From contig JAHFAF010000012.1 in NCBI GenBank assembly GCA_023250715.1, positions 1 through 39,487 of the forward strand: a stretch of DNA of 39,487 nt, read 5' to 3'. Position numbers and translations under genes: made by a program. Source of the stretch: Pseudobdellovibrionaceae bacterium (GTDB lineage: Bacteria; Bdellovibrionota; FAC87; UBA2466). The notes below the pieces were generated by a model, which was not told where the DNA came from, did no database searches, and was given only the letters and a program-made list of their open reading frames with translations. Positions within the stretch are counted from its first letter, which is position 1. Each line of letters begins with the position of its first letter. Below are positions 23,468-30,477 of this stretch, piece after piece.

Positions 23468-23487
23468 TGAGAAGAACGTGAGAAGAA
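23468..23487 (+). promoter_or_regulatory. Direct repeats of TGAGAAGAA, 11-bp period
   Basis: TGAGAAGAA occurs at 23468-23476 and again at 23479-23487, one helical turn apart. The site lies in the 217-bp divergent spacer between the 23387 minus-strand gene and the M16 peptidase genes. It matches the repeats at 22514-22532. It could serve either divergent gene. The rest of the spacer shows no consensus promoter I trust; CATAAT at 23528-23533 is a weak -10 candidate for the plus strand. Confidence 0.5.
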
Positions 23488-23604
23488 AGAGGGAAAGTAG
23501 ATGGATCGGTTTATCCGTTTTAGAGCTCATAATGGCGTGGCGCGAAACATCATTAGTTGTTAACGGTTGAAGACGGGTAAGGAGAGCAGTAAATTCCCAG
23601 GAAT

Positions 23605-24942
23605 ATGAAAATATTTTTCGCATTTCTTCTAGTTAACTCGATCTCTAGCGCCGCTGCGCCGACATCGATCCTCTCATTACCGCATCGAGTCGAGATACTC
23701 CCGAACGGTTTGAGAGTTTTCATGGTGAACTACCCCAGCCCGGGAGCGGTGGCTTATCAACTTCCCGTTCATGCAGGCTCGCGAAACGAAATTGAAAAGG
23801 GAAAGACCGGCTTCGCCCACTTTTTCGAACACCTGATGTTTCGAGGGACGAAGAATTTAAGTGGAAAAGAGTTTGGAAATCTCTACGCAAGACTTGGCTG
23901 CGAGAATAATGCGTGGACCGCGTCCGACATGACCGACTACCACGGCGAAGTCGCGACGGCCTATCTACCGCAGATCCTCGCTGCAGAAGCCGATCGGTTT
24001 GCGAATCTTTCGTTCGATGAAAAAGCTCTAAAAGACGAAGCGGGGGCGGTATTGGGCGAGTACAACAAGGATATCGCTCAACCTGAATTCATGCTGGAAG
24101 AAACGCTACTCGCCGCCGCGTTCAAGCAACACCCCTACGGGCATACGACAATGGGTTACCGTGAGGACGTTCTAAAATTCACGGAAAGGTATAAAGACGT
24201 TTGGCCCTTTTTTCGCCGGTACTATCGACCGAGCAATGTCGCTGTCGTCCTAGTAGGAGACTTCGATTTTGAAAAAACACTTTCGGTAATTCGCGAAAAA
24301 TTTGGCGGCTGGAAAGATCCCGAGGTGGAAGAAGTAAAGATCCCCCAGGAGCCGACCCAAACAGAAGCACGCAATGCGAAAGTAATTTTGAAAAAACCGA
24401 CGCAAACACGATTGGTCGTCGCCTTCAAAACCCCCGCCTTTAGCACTAAGAATATCGATTCGATGACACTGGCCGTACTGGCGGAGATGACTTTTTCCAC
24501 CACTTCGGAATTTCAAAAGACCTATCGATTCGGGAAAAAATGGCTCGATGCCATCGACGCTGGCCCCAATGAGTCTTTCGACCCCGGGCTTTGGAGCATT
24601 TCGGTGCGGCTCGCGGAGGCGGGAGAAAAACACAGAGCGGAAATCTTGAAGGCTATCGACCAGGAAATAGAGAAGCTAAGAAGCCAACCACCCAAACCCG
24701 CACGCCTGAATGCTACAAAGAAGAGGTTTCGAAATGCCGCCCTCACGAGCTGGTTCTCTTCTCCGGAAGCCCTGGCGGGAAGAATCGCTTGGTACACGAC
24801 ACATGAATCAGATTTGGGCGTACTGGATCGTATCTTCGATCGGTTGGATCAGGTAACTCCCCTCGGAGTGCAAACCTACGCGAAGAAACATTTACTCGCG
24901 TCCGCAAAAACGACCGTCAGCTTGGAAGGAAGTGGCAAGTGA
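23605..24942 (+). CDS. Exported M16 (insulinase/pitrilysin-like) zinc peptidase, catalytic subunit
   Basis: 445 aa, the usual length for a two-domain bacterial M16B protein. The signal peptide is MKIFFAFLLVNSISSAAA. The inverted zinc motif HxxEH is intact (His72, Glu75, His76 in HFFEH), and the third ligand Glu152 (LGEYNKD) lies 75 residues further on, the spacing expected of the family. It degrades peptides in the periplasm, probably as a heterodimer with the next gene product, as known for two-subunit bacterial M16 enzymes. The downstream gene starts in a 4-nt GTGA overlap, so the subunits are cotranslated. The start ATG has only a weak AGGA nearby; AAGGAG lies about 25 nt upstream. Confidence 0.93.
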   Translation: MKIFFAFLLVNSISSAAAPTSILSLPHRVEILPNGLRVFMVNYPSPGAVAYQLPVHAGSRNEIEKGKTGFAHFFEHLMFRGTKNLSGKEFGNLYARLGCENNAWTASDMTDYHGEVATAYLPQILAAEADRFANLSFDEKALKDEAGAVLGEYNKDIAQPEFMLEETLLAAAFKQHPYGHTTMGYREDVLKFTERYKDVWPFFRRYYRPSNVAVVLVGDFDFEKTLSVIREKFGGWKDPEVEEVKIPQEPTQTEARNAKVILKKPTQTRLVVAFKTPAFSTKNIDSMTLAVLAEMTFSTTSEFQKTYRFGKKWLDAIDAGPNESFDPGLWSISVRLAEAGEKHRAEILKAIDQEIEKLRSQPPKPARLNATKKRFRNAALTSWFSSPEALAGRIAWYTTHESDLGVLDRIFDRLDQVTPLGVQTYAKKHLLASAKTTVSLEGSGK

Positions 24943-26438
24943 GGATCTCTCTCGTATTTTTCGGCCTGGTGAGCCTTTACGCCTACTCCGCTGTCGCCCC
25001 CACGCAGTTTCTGCCGAAAGGGGAAACGGGGCTTCCCATTACGACGATCAATCTCACCTTTCGCGTGGGATCGGCCGATGATCCCACCGATCAGGCGGGT
25101 GTTGCATTTCTCACGGGTAGAATGCTTCGCGAGGGGGGCGTCAAAAAAATGAAAGACTTGCCCGCACGCAATCGCGCTCAGATCGAGGACTTTCTCTATC
25201 CCTACTCTGCACACATCGATGTCTCCGTGGAAAAGGAACAAACTTCTTTCACGGTAACTATGTCCGCCAAAGAAGCGATGCCACTTTTCAAGGTGCTGGT
25301 CCAAATGCTCCAAACCCCGGCTTGGGACCCGAAGGAATTCGCTCGTATCAAGGCCGAAACGTTGGATGGCCTTACCCAAAGAATGCCCAGGGAAGATCAG
25401 GAGGAGCTCGGAAAGGCCGCACTTGATCAAGCAATCTATGGAAAGAATCACCCTTACGGACATGTGGATGAGGGTACTGTTGCTTCGGTAAAGGCGGTAA
25501 AGCTCGAGCAGGTAAAGAAGTTTTTCACACAGAGCTACACTCTGAATCGACTCAGCGTGGGGCTCGGCGGAGTCGTGGACGAAGACCTGAGAGCTTTTTC
25601 GAATGGCGCTTTTTCATTTCTCTCGGAATCGCCTTCGATAAAAACGGAGATTCCTTTCCCTGAACCGATGAAGGGAAGACAACTTACTATCGTCACCGGC
25701 CCCTTTGAATCCACGGGCATTCATTTGGGCCAAGCAGTTTCTTTCAATCGCGGAAATCCTGAGTTCGCATCAATGTATCTTGCGGCCACTGCGTTTGGAA
25801 AACACCGCTCCTTCGTAGGAAGGCTCATGAAGAGCGTACGCGAAGTCCGCGGGCTGAACTACGGGACCTATTCCTATGTAGAAGACTTTCCGAATGGCGG
25901 CCAGCAACTCGTCCCGCCGACGCAAAGCGCGCGCAGTCGTCAGGCATTTACCGTGTGGGCACGCCCCACGCCGGTTCCGAATGGCTGTTTTCTTTTGCGG
26001 CAAGTCTTGCGCGAAGTAGACAGCCTCACCACGGAAGGGCTTACTCAAGCAGAGTTCGAGTTAGGCCAAAGTCATCTCGTTGGAAGTCTTCCTCTTCTCT
26101 CGGCAAGCCTCGAGCGAAACTTGGGCGAGCAAATCGATAATGCGTTTTACGGAACCTCGGCACCTCTTGTTCCGCAACTCGAAGCACTAAAATTACGGGA
26201 TGTGAATTCCGCTCTAAAGCATCACCTCACACCCAATTCAATTCACATTGTGGTAGTCACACCCGATGCGGAAAAATTCAAGGAAGCGATTTCAAAACCG
26301 CGTTGCGATATTCAATACGCCGCCGGAATCGAAAAACCCGATGAAGTGAAAGCCGAGGACGAAAAGATCGCGACCTATCCTGTTCACATCGCACCAGCCA
26401 ACATCAAGGTAATCACCGCCGAATCCGTCTACCAATAG
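24939..26438 (+). CDS. Exported M16-like protein without HxxEH (partner subunit)
   Basis: 499 aa starting with GTG in the overlap with the stop of the catalytic subunit; GGAAGGAA lies upstream. It has a signal peptide (MRISLVFFGLVSLYAYSAVA) and the M16 fold pattern (NLTFRVGSADDPTDQAGVA, GKNHPYGH, TLNRLSVGLGG). Where the zinc motif should be it reads FLTGRMLREGG, so no HxxEH and no catalysis. In known two-chain M16 proteases the inactive subunit supplies substrate-binding residues; the RGLNYGTYSY segment resembles the conserved R...Y region of such partners. The last 50 residues form a tail rich in charged residues. The gene ends 30 nt before a convergent gene. Confidence 0.9.
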   Translation: MRISLVFFGLVSLYAYSAVAPTQFLPKGETGLPITTINLTFRVGSADDPTDQAGVAFLTGRMLREGGVKKMKDLPARNRAQIEDFLYPYSAHIDVSVEKEQTSFTVTMSAKEAMPLFKVLVQMLQTPAWDPKEFARIKAETLDGLTQRMPREDQEELGKAALDQAIYGKNHPYGHVDEGTVASVKAVKLEQVKKFFTQSYTLNRLSVGLGGVVDEDLRAFSNGAFSFLSESPSIKTEIPFPEPMKGRQLTIVTGPFESTGIHLGQAVSFNRGNPEFASMYLAATAFGKHRSFVGRLMKSVREVRGLNYGTYSYVEDFPNGGQQLVPPTQSARSRQAFTVWARPTPVPNGCFLLRQVLREVDSLTTEGLTQAEFELGQSHLVGSLPLLSASLERNLGEQIDNAFYGTSAPLVPQLEALKLRDVNSALKHHLTPNSIHIVVVTPDAEKFKEAISKPRCDIQYAAGIEKPDEVKAEDEKIATYPVHIAPANIKVITAESVYQ

Positions 26439-26446
26439 GTACGGCA

Positions 26447-26462
26447 TACCTTTGTGAAGGTA
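26447..26462. terminator. Weak bidirectional hairpin between convergent genes
   Basis: TACCTT-TGTG-AAGGTA is a perfect 6-bp stem followed on the plus strand by AAATTTT. It lies in the 30-bp gap between the M16 partner gene and the convergent gene at 26469. An alternative hairpin, AGGTA-CGGCA-TACCT (26437-26451), shares its left arm, so only one can form at a time. Confidence 0.45.
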
Positions 26463-26468
26463 AAATTT

Positions 26469-26816
26469 TCACGGCCCGGACTGAACCTCTGCAGACAATC
26501 CATTTTCAACGGAGAATTTTACCAACACTTTAGATTCTCTTTGGCCGCTTCCAGAGCTAGCGAATAGCGGAATCATGAAAATCCTTTTCCACACCTCTTC
26601 GTTTTTCACGGAGCCGACTATTTCAAATGCCATTTTCACTGAGCGGGGCGCGGCAACGCTTGTCTTCTTGTACGGAGTGATGAAATAGGGACTGTAGGCG
26701 ATTCTTCGTACCGGAAAAACACGAGCTCTGAAAGCATCCGAAGGGGGGATACGAAGAACTACGTCGCTCGGATTACTCTCGTAAATGTTGCCTTGGACGG
26801 TGGCATTTAACTCCAA
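26469..26816 (-). CDS. Hypothetical protein, possibly the 3' part of a frameshifted secreted protein
   Basis: 115 codons open from a TTG at 26816. There is no ATG or GTG near the start, and the AAGGAG in front is only 2 nt from the TTG, too close for normal initiation. There is no signal peptide. The sequence is beta-rich (SDVVLRIPPSDAFRARVFPV, ESKVLVKFSVENGLSAEVQ). It overlaps the end of the preceding small signal-peptide-bearing gene by 10 nt in the -1 frame. The simplest reading is one exported protein of about 185 aa interrupted by a one-base change, or a second cistron translated by re-initiation. I do not recognise the family. Confidence 0.5.
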   Translation of the reverse strand: MELNATVQGNIYESNPSDVVLRIPPSDAFRARVFPVRRIAYSPYFITPYKKTSVAAPRSVKMAFEIVGSVKNEEVWKRIFMIPLFASSGSGQRESKVLVKFSVENGLSAEVQSGP

Positions 26817-27034
26817 GACTCCTTAAAATTCGTAACGTTTTGCAGGGCCCCCTGCTTTCTTTCAATTTGAGACTTCGTAATATTCACCGATGTGATCTCC
26901 CAGACTTCGATGGGGTCCTCAGCGATCGGAACAATGGTAAACCCCTCGGGTAATTCATTAGAAAAACCTGGCCGGGGAACGAACGACAAAAATAACAACC
27001 AGATAATCGTCCTTTTAATATTCTTAGTTTTCAT
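26807..27034 (-). CDS. Small exported protein, possibly the 5' part of a frameshifted gene
   Basis: 75 aa from the ATG at 27034, which has GGAGAGG at good spacing; a TTG six codons upstream is less likely. The signal peptide starts MKTKNIKRTIIWLLFLSFVP with cleavage probably after GFS. Only about 50 mature residues follow (EGFTIVPIAEDPIEVWEITS) before TAA at 26807. The next frame (26469-26816) continues immediately in the -1 register. An imperfect palindrome (27043-27061, arms ACCTC/GAGGT) overlaps the ribosome binding site and could mask it. No family recognised. Confidence 0.55.
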   Translation of the reverse strand: MKTKNIKRTIIWLLFLSFVPRPGFSNELPEGFTIVPIAEDPIEVWEITSVNITKSQIERKQGALQNVTNFKESWS

Positions 27035-27071
27035 ACGGGCTGACCTCTCCAATTGGGAGGTGACTTAACAA

Positions 27072-27137
27072 GTTTCAAGGCCTCAATCCACAATTCTCAA
27101 GAATTCCCCATGAGGTTCTGGTTGCGCACCTTGAAAC
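27072..27137. repeat. Nested inverted repeats in the spacer downstream of the SprT-like gene
   Basis: An outer perfect 9-bp inverted repeat, GTTTCAAGG (27072-27080) with CCTTGAAAC (27129-27137), encloses an inner palindrome AATTCT-CA-AGAATT (27092-27105). The whole 107-bp spacer could fold as one structured RNA leader of the small exported gene or as a processing/termination structure. There is no U-tract. Confidence 0.5.
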
Positions 27138-27141
27138 CAGG

Positions 27142-28227
27142 CTAGGAATTCCTTGAAAGGAGGCGGCCCAGAAAACCGTCAGACTTCCCTACTCCCCGAT
27201 ACAAGGTCAGGCGCTTGCCCTCCTGCTGGCCGGCTTTGAAAGACTCGCGATCGCGGTACATTCCGCTCCTGCCGAAAGAAGCGAGCCGGGGATAACGGTC
27301 GCGCACGAAAGACGTCAACCGAGGATCTTCTTTGATCTGAAGTGCAAGAGAGTCGGACTCTACCGCGGGCACCTCCAATTTTTTTCGAAACTCGGTAAGA
27401 AGGCCCAAGAAATAGGACGATTTCCCCCGGACAGAAGCTCCCGTCTCAGAGCGGAAAAGCTTCCAGCGTAATTGAATTTGATTCCACAGAAAATGATAGA
27501 CATACTCAGCCATATCTACATTCGTTCGAGTCCCGAGAATCTCTATCATTTTGAACGTGGTATTAGCTTTCGCATCGAACCGACTCGCATGGATCACGCG
27601 CACAAAAAAATAATCATTCAAAATGGAGGCAATCAAGAAGTGATGCCGCTCCATTCTCTTTTTTCCAGAAGAGATCTCCCGGCTCACATAATCCCGTCTG
27701 ATTCCACTCTCTAGAGTTTCCAAATTATGGCGCGCATAAAGTTCCTGAACTTTTTTCATCGCAGCGGTCGCTTCATGTTGGTTCGAGGAGCCCGCCAAGG
27801 CCAACAACTTTTCCACCCTGCCCTGCAATCGCGCTCTTTCGGGATCGGCAAAGGCCTCTCGCCAGGCCTCAAGCGGAAGGGAAGGATCGGTAACCGACTG
27901 ACACGCCCAATCGGCAACTCCAAATCGCTGGCAAGCCAAGCGAAATAGCGGGCCGTGGCCTTCGTCGGAAAGGTCTTTCTCAGTCACCCACTGATGAGCC
28001 ATCTCATGCTTTAAAATCTCGAGCACCACTGCCCAGGGTTGGGTCTCGATAAGGCGCTGAGAAAGAGTCAGGGTGCGGGTCACCGGGTCCCATTGCCCCC
28101 ACCTACTTTTTTCATTATTCACGCGAATGACAGGACGCCGCAGTTTGGAGCGATAGGCGAAGCAGAAATGCTCGTATTCCCTTTCAAGTTGGGTAACCCA
28201 GGCGCGAATTTGTTCAGGGGCATTCAT
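27142..28227 (-). CDS. SprT-like zinc metallopeptidase fused to a DUF2786 domain
   Basis: 361 aa from the ATG at 28227. Longer versions reading into the divergent gene are unlikely. Residues about 1-115 form a SprT-like domain: the zinc motif HEMAH (74-78) with a third His in EGHGPLF (His91), preceded by NEKSRWGQWDP and TLTLSQRLI as in this family. Residues about 136-175 match DUF2786 (KLLALAGSSNQHEATAAMKK, ELYARHNL), and the C-terminal 190 residues continue in the same family style. It is cytosolic with no signal peptide. Family knowledge: SprT/Spartan domains cleave proteins, in eukaryotes DNA-protein crosslinks; the bacterial role is poorly known. A TATAAC box lies 6 nt upstream of the ATG, suggesting a leaderless mRNA. 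Confidence 0.85.
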   Translation of the reverse strand: MNAPEQIRAWVTQLEREYEHFCFAYRSKLRRPVIRVNNEKSRWGQWDPVTRTLTLSQRLIETQPWAVVLEILKHEMAHQWVTEKDLSDEGHGPLFRLACQRFGVADWACQSVTDPSLPLEAWREAFADPERARLQGRVEKLLALAGSSNQHEATAAMKKVQELYARHNLETLESGIRRDYVSREISSGKKRMERHHFLIASILNDYFFVRVIHASRFDAKANTTFKMIEILGTRTNVDMAEYVYHFLWNQIQLRWKLFRSETGASVRGKSSYFLGLLTEFRKKLEVPAVESDSLALQIKEDPRLTSFVRDRYPRLASFGRSGMYRDRESFKAGQQEGKRLTLYRGVGKSDGFLGRLLSRNS

Positions 28228-28230
28228 GAG

Positions 28231-28240
28231 AATGTTATAG
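28231..28240. promoter_or_regulatory. Divergent overlapping -10 boxes, AATGTTATAG
   Basis: The 35-bp divergent spacer contains AATGTTATAG. It reads TATAAC on the minus strand (28234-28239), 6 nt before the SprT-like ATG, and TATAGT on the plus strand (28236-28241), with TAGGAGG and the hydrolase ATG downstream. The identical 10-mer lies in the divergent spacer at 37186-37195. No -35 box is evident. Confidence 0.5.
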
Positions 28241-28262
28241 TTTGTCCTGAATAGGAGGGCGG

Positions 28263-29255
28263 ATGTCAAAATTTGTTTGGTTTCCAGTAGGGCTGCTCCT
28301 TGCACTTCCCTCTTTTGCAGAAGTCCATGCAAAAGGCCTCCTTTTTCGAAAACACACCGCACCGGAAGTGGTAGCAATTCCGGGAAACCTCGACATCCAT
28401 GACTTTAGACTTATCGATAAGAGTCGAGGAGACCGAGAGATTCCGGTACGCGCCTACGTCCCCAAGGGAAAGGGCCCCTTCCCTACGGTTCTTTTTTCTC
28501 CTGGACTCGGAGGATCTCGAGAGACATATGTTTATCTCGCGATCGCCTGGGCAGCGGCCGGTTATTTAGTTTTGATCCCCACCCACGCCGGCAGCGCCAC
28601 GGACGATATGAATACACTGGGAGGAAATCTCATCGGAAAAGGCATCAAGGCCGTTCGGATCGTTTCTGATCAACGAAACTGGACGAACCGGGTGCAGGAC
28701 ATGCAATACCTTCTCGCCCACACTCAAGAAGTGGAATTTCTCGCGGGAAAAATAGACAAGGAGAAAATTGCCTTGGCCGGCCATTCCTTTGGAGCGCAAA
28801 CCGCCTTAGCGGGAACAGGCGCTAAAATTCATCTCTCTGGAAAAGAAAATCCCTCGCTACTGATTCCAGAAGCTAAAATTGCCATCGCAATTTCTCCCCA
28901 AGGCGAAGGGAGAATGGGATTTAAAGATGATTCTTGGAGTGAGCTCTCTAAACCCACGCTCTTTATCCGAGGAGAAAGGGATGCGGGGATCTTCGGAGAC
29001 GCCCCGGAAACACGAGATCACCCTTTCCAACATGCGCCCTCCAACGGAAAAATGTACCATGCGCTGATCCCAGGGGAACACGCGACCCACATGTTCTTCG
29101 TCGGAGACGGGGTAACAGCAAAAGCGAAAGAGTCGGTGAAAGACGTGGAGGAGCTAACCCTTACCTTTCTGAACAAGTTCCTGAAAAAGAACTCTCCCAC
29201 CGAAATCGCGACAGAGGGAACCCGCGAAGGCCGCGTCGTTCTTAAAACAAAGTAA
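28263..29255 (+). CDS. Exported alpha/beta hydrolase (PAF-acetylhydrolase/dienelactone-hydrolase-like)
   Basis: 330 aa with a strong ribosome binding site (TAGGAGG) and a signal peptide (MSKFVWFPVGLLLALPSFA). The alpha/beta-hydrolase core is clear: FPTVLFSPGLGGSRETY (oxyanion strand), GHSFGA with nucleophile Ser175, GERDAG with Asp240, and GEHATH with His273. The layout and the opening REIPVRAYVP resemble platelet-activating-factor acetylhydrolase or dienelactone-hydrolase-like esterases. It would hydrolyse an ester or related bond in the periplasm; the substrate is not predictable. The last 25 residues are a polar tail. Confidence 0.88.
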   Translation: MSKFVWFPVGLLLALPSFAEVHAKGLLFRKHTAPEVVAIPGNLDIHDFRLIDKSRGDREIPVRAYVPKGKGPFPTVLFSPGLGGSRETYVYLAIAWAAAGYLVLIPTHAGSATDDMNTLGGNLIGKGIKAVRIVSDQRNWTNRVQDMQYLLAHTQEVEFLAGKIDKEKIALAGHSFGAQTALAGTGAKIHLSGKENPSLLIPEAKIAIAISPQGEGRMGFKDDSWSELSKPTLFIRGERDAGIFGDAPETRDHPFQHAPSNGKMYHALIPGEHATHMFFVGDGVTAKAKESVKDVEELTLTFLNKFLKKNSPTEIATEGTREGRVVLKTK

Positions 29256-29357
29256 CACCCGCCTGCCAAAATACGGCTGTATTCCAGTAGTCATCAGCGA
29301 ATCCACTGAGAAAAACCCCTGGCCTGCCGGCTGCACTGAAAGGCCGCGGAGGTCCGC

Positions 29358-29939
29358 ATGAGTAAGCTCATTTCTTGCCTGATTCTTTTTGTTGCGTTAA
29401 GCGCCTTCGCCGAAGACATTCAGATTTTGAAAATGACAACCCACGGACGAAAGTGTCGGGGTCAGGATGTTCAACTCCTCCAAAATGGTAACGCTTTTTC
29501 TCTGCTCTTTAATCGCTTCGCAATTGAACTAAACGCAGGCGAAAGCACGAACGGATACGCGGAAGTGGAAACTTGCGTTGTCACCTTGGATATCAGACTT
29601 CCCGCGGATCGCTGCCTCGAGCAGGTCGATCAAGTCTTTAGTGGCGGAATTTTGAAAAGCTCTCGCTCTCGCGGAAGCCTTCTCATCGCCTACAATATTC
29701 ACGGAGTTTACGGGCAGGCCCTAAAACAGTGGCGCTTGAATAACCCTATTAACCCCGAGGATGCGGACTCGATCTTCTCAATCAATTTCTCAAAACGCCC
29801 ACGGCCATCCTGTATTAAAGGCCGGGTCCGGTACACGGCTTTAATCATCATGGAAGCATTCCGATATTCTTTGGCAAACGATCACTTTCTCTCCCAAATC
29901 GACTCAAATGATGCCGAGCTGTTCCTGCGGCTACGCTAA
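29358..29939 (+). CDS. Small exported protein, DUF4360-like
   Basis: 193 aa with a signal peptide (MSKLISCLILFVALSAFA). The mature sequence (MTTHGRKCRGQDVQLLQNG, AFSLLFNRFAIELNAGES, TCVVTLDIRLPADRCLEQV) follows the pattern of DUF4360 proteins: a GC.G..V...NG start, an F..F...... GE segment, then (K/T)C...LD...P. It is probably a beta-sandwich with disulfides (five mature cysteines) in the periplasm or at the surface. GGAGG just before the ATG sits inside the palindrome GCGGAGGTCCGC (29346-29357), which could tune initiation. The family call is by memory of the pattern; the function is unknown. It lies 102 bp after the hydrolase gene. Confidence 0.72.
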   Translation: MSKLISCLILFVALSAFAEDIQILKMTTHGRKCRGQDVQLLQNGNAFSLLFNRFAIELNAGESTNGYAEVETCVVTLDIRLPADRCLEQVDQVFSGGILKSSRSRGSLLIAYNIHGVYGQALKQWRLNNPINPEDADSIFSINFSKRPRPSCIKGRVRYTALIIMEAFRYSLANDHFLSQIDSNDAELFLRLR

Positions 29940-29948
29940 CCCTGAATC

Positions 29949-30021
29949 TGCGAGCGCAAGCGAAGCAGTCTCACTGTCCTAAGATCGAATGCACATGATT
30001 GCTTCGGGCTTCGCCCTCGCA
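29949..30021. terminator. Bidirectional stem-loop between convergent genes
   Basis: TGCGAG (29949-29954) and CGAAGCA (29961-29967) pair with CTCGCA (30016-30021) and TGCTTCG (30000-30006), forming an interrupted stem around a loop of about 32 nt. The right arm contains its own mini-hairpin GGGCTTCGCCC. It fills the 91-bp gap between two convergent genes. No U-tract is visible; it may be a dispersed palindromic repeat used as a terminator. Confidence 0.5.
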
Positions 30022-30030
30022 AGTACGGAA

Positions 30031-30477
30031 TTATTTCTTCTTCGCAGCGGGAGTAAATCGCAGACAAACCGAATTGATGCAATACCTCTTCCCCGTCGGC
30101 TTAGGTCCATCATCGAAAACGTGGCCTAGGTGGGCGCCACAGCGGCTGCATTTCACTTCCGTACGGTGCATCCCGTACGCATTATCATCGGTAAGAGTGA
30201 CCTTATCGACGGCAACGGCTTGAAAGAAGCTGGGCCATCCAGTGCCGGAGTCGAATTTTGCCTCCGAAGAAAAAAGTTCCTGGCCGCACGAAGAGCAAAC
30301 AAATGTGCCCTTCTCGGTGAAGTGAGCATACTTACCCGTAAAAGGACGCTCGGTCCCGGCCTCGCGGCAGACGGATATTTCTTCCGGCGTCAGTTTTGTT
30401 TTCCAATACTCGAGAGGTTTTGTTTTCAGATCTTCTGCTGCAAAAGCGGAAACAAAAAATAATATAAGAAAGGTCAT
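30031..30477 (-). CDS. msrB: Exported peptide-methionine (R)-S-oxide reductase (periplasmic MsrB)
   Basis: 148 aa with a short signal peptide (MTFLILFFVSAFA, cleavage before AED; it lacks the usual basic N-terminus). Zinc cysteines are Cys61, Cys64, Cys110 and Cys113; the catalytic Cys133 is in [19 protein letters not shown] and [13 protein letters not shown] are intact. Extra cysteines (Cys37 and Cys137) could act as resolving residues. It repairs oxidised methionines in envelope proteins. The ATG overlaps the stop of the response regulator by 4 nt (ATGA), so it is translationally coupled to a regulatory gene. That suggests the two-component system responds to envelope oxidative stress, as HprSR does for MsrPQ in Escherichia coli (analogy only). 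Confidence 0.93.
   Translation of the reverse strand: MTFLILFFVSAFAAEDLKTKPLEYWKTKLTPEEISVCREAGTERPFTGKYAHFTEKGTFVCSSCGQELFSSEAKFDSGTGWPSFFQAVAVDKVTLTDDNAYGMHRTEVKCSRCGAHLGHVFDDGPKPTGKRYCINSVCLRFTPAAKKK

Noticed and set aside
23517-23527. GTTTTAGAGCT, identical to the start of a type II CRISPR repeat
   Set aside because: A single copy without spacers, cas genes or tracrRNA-like partner; an 11-bp chance match.
24876-25463. Minus-strand frame of 195 codons inside the M16 genes
   Set aside because: It is antisense to two well-conserved peptidase genes and has no recognisable domain or start signals.
26807-26825. Programmed -1 frameshift at T-TTT-AAG to join the two halves of the small secreted gene
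   Set aside because: Slipping at this heptamer places a TAA stop immediately in the new frame, so it cannot produce the fused protein.
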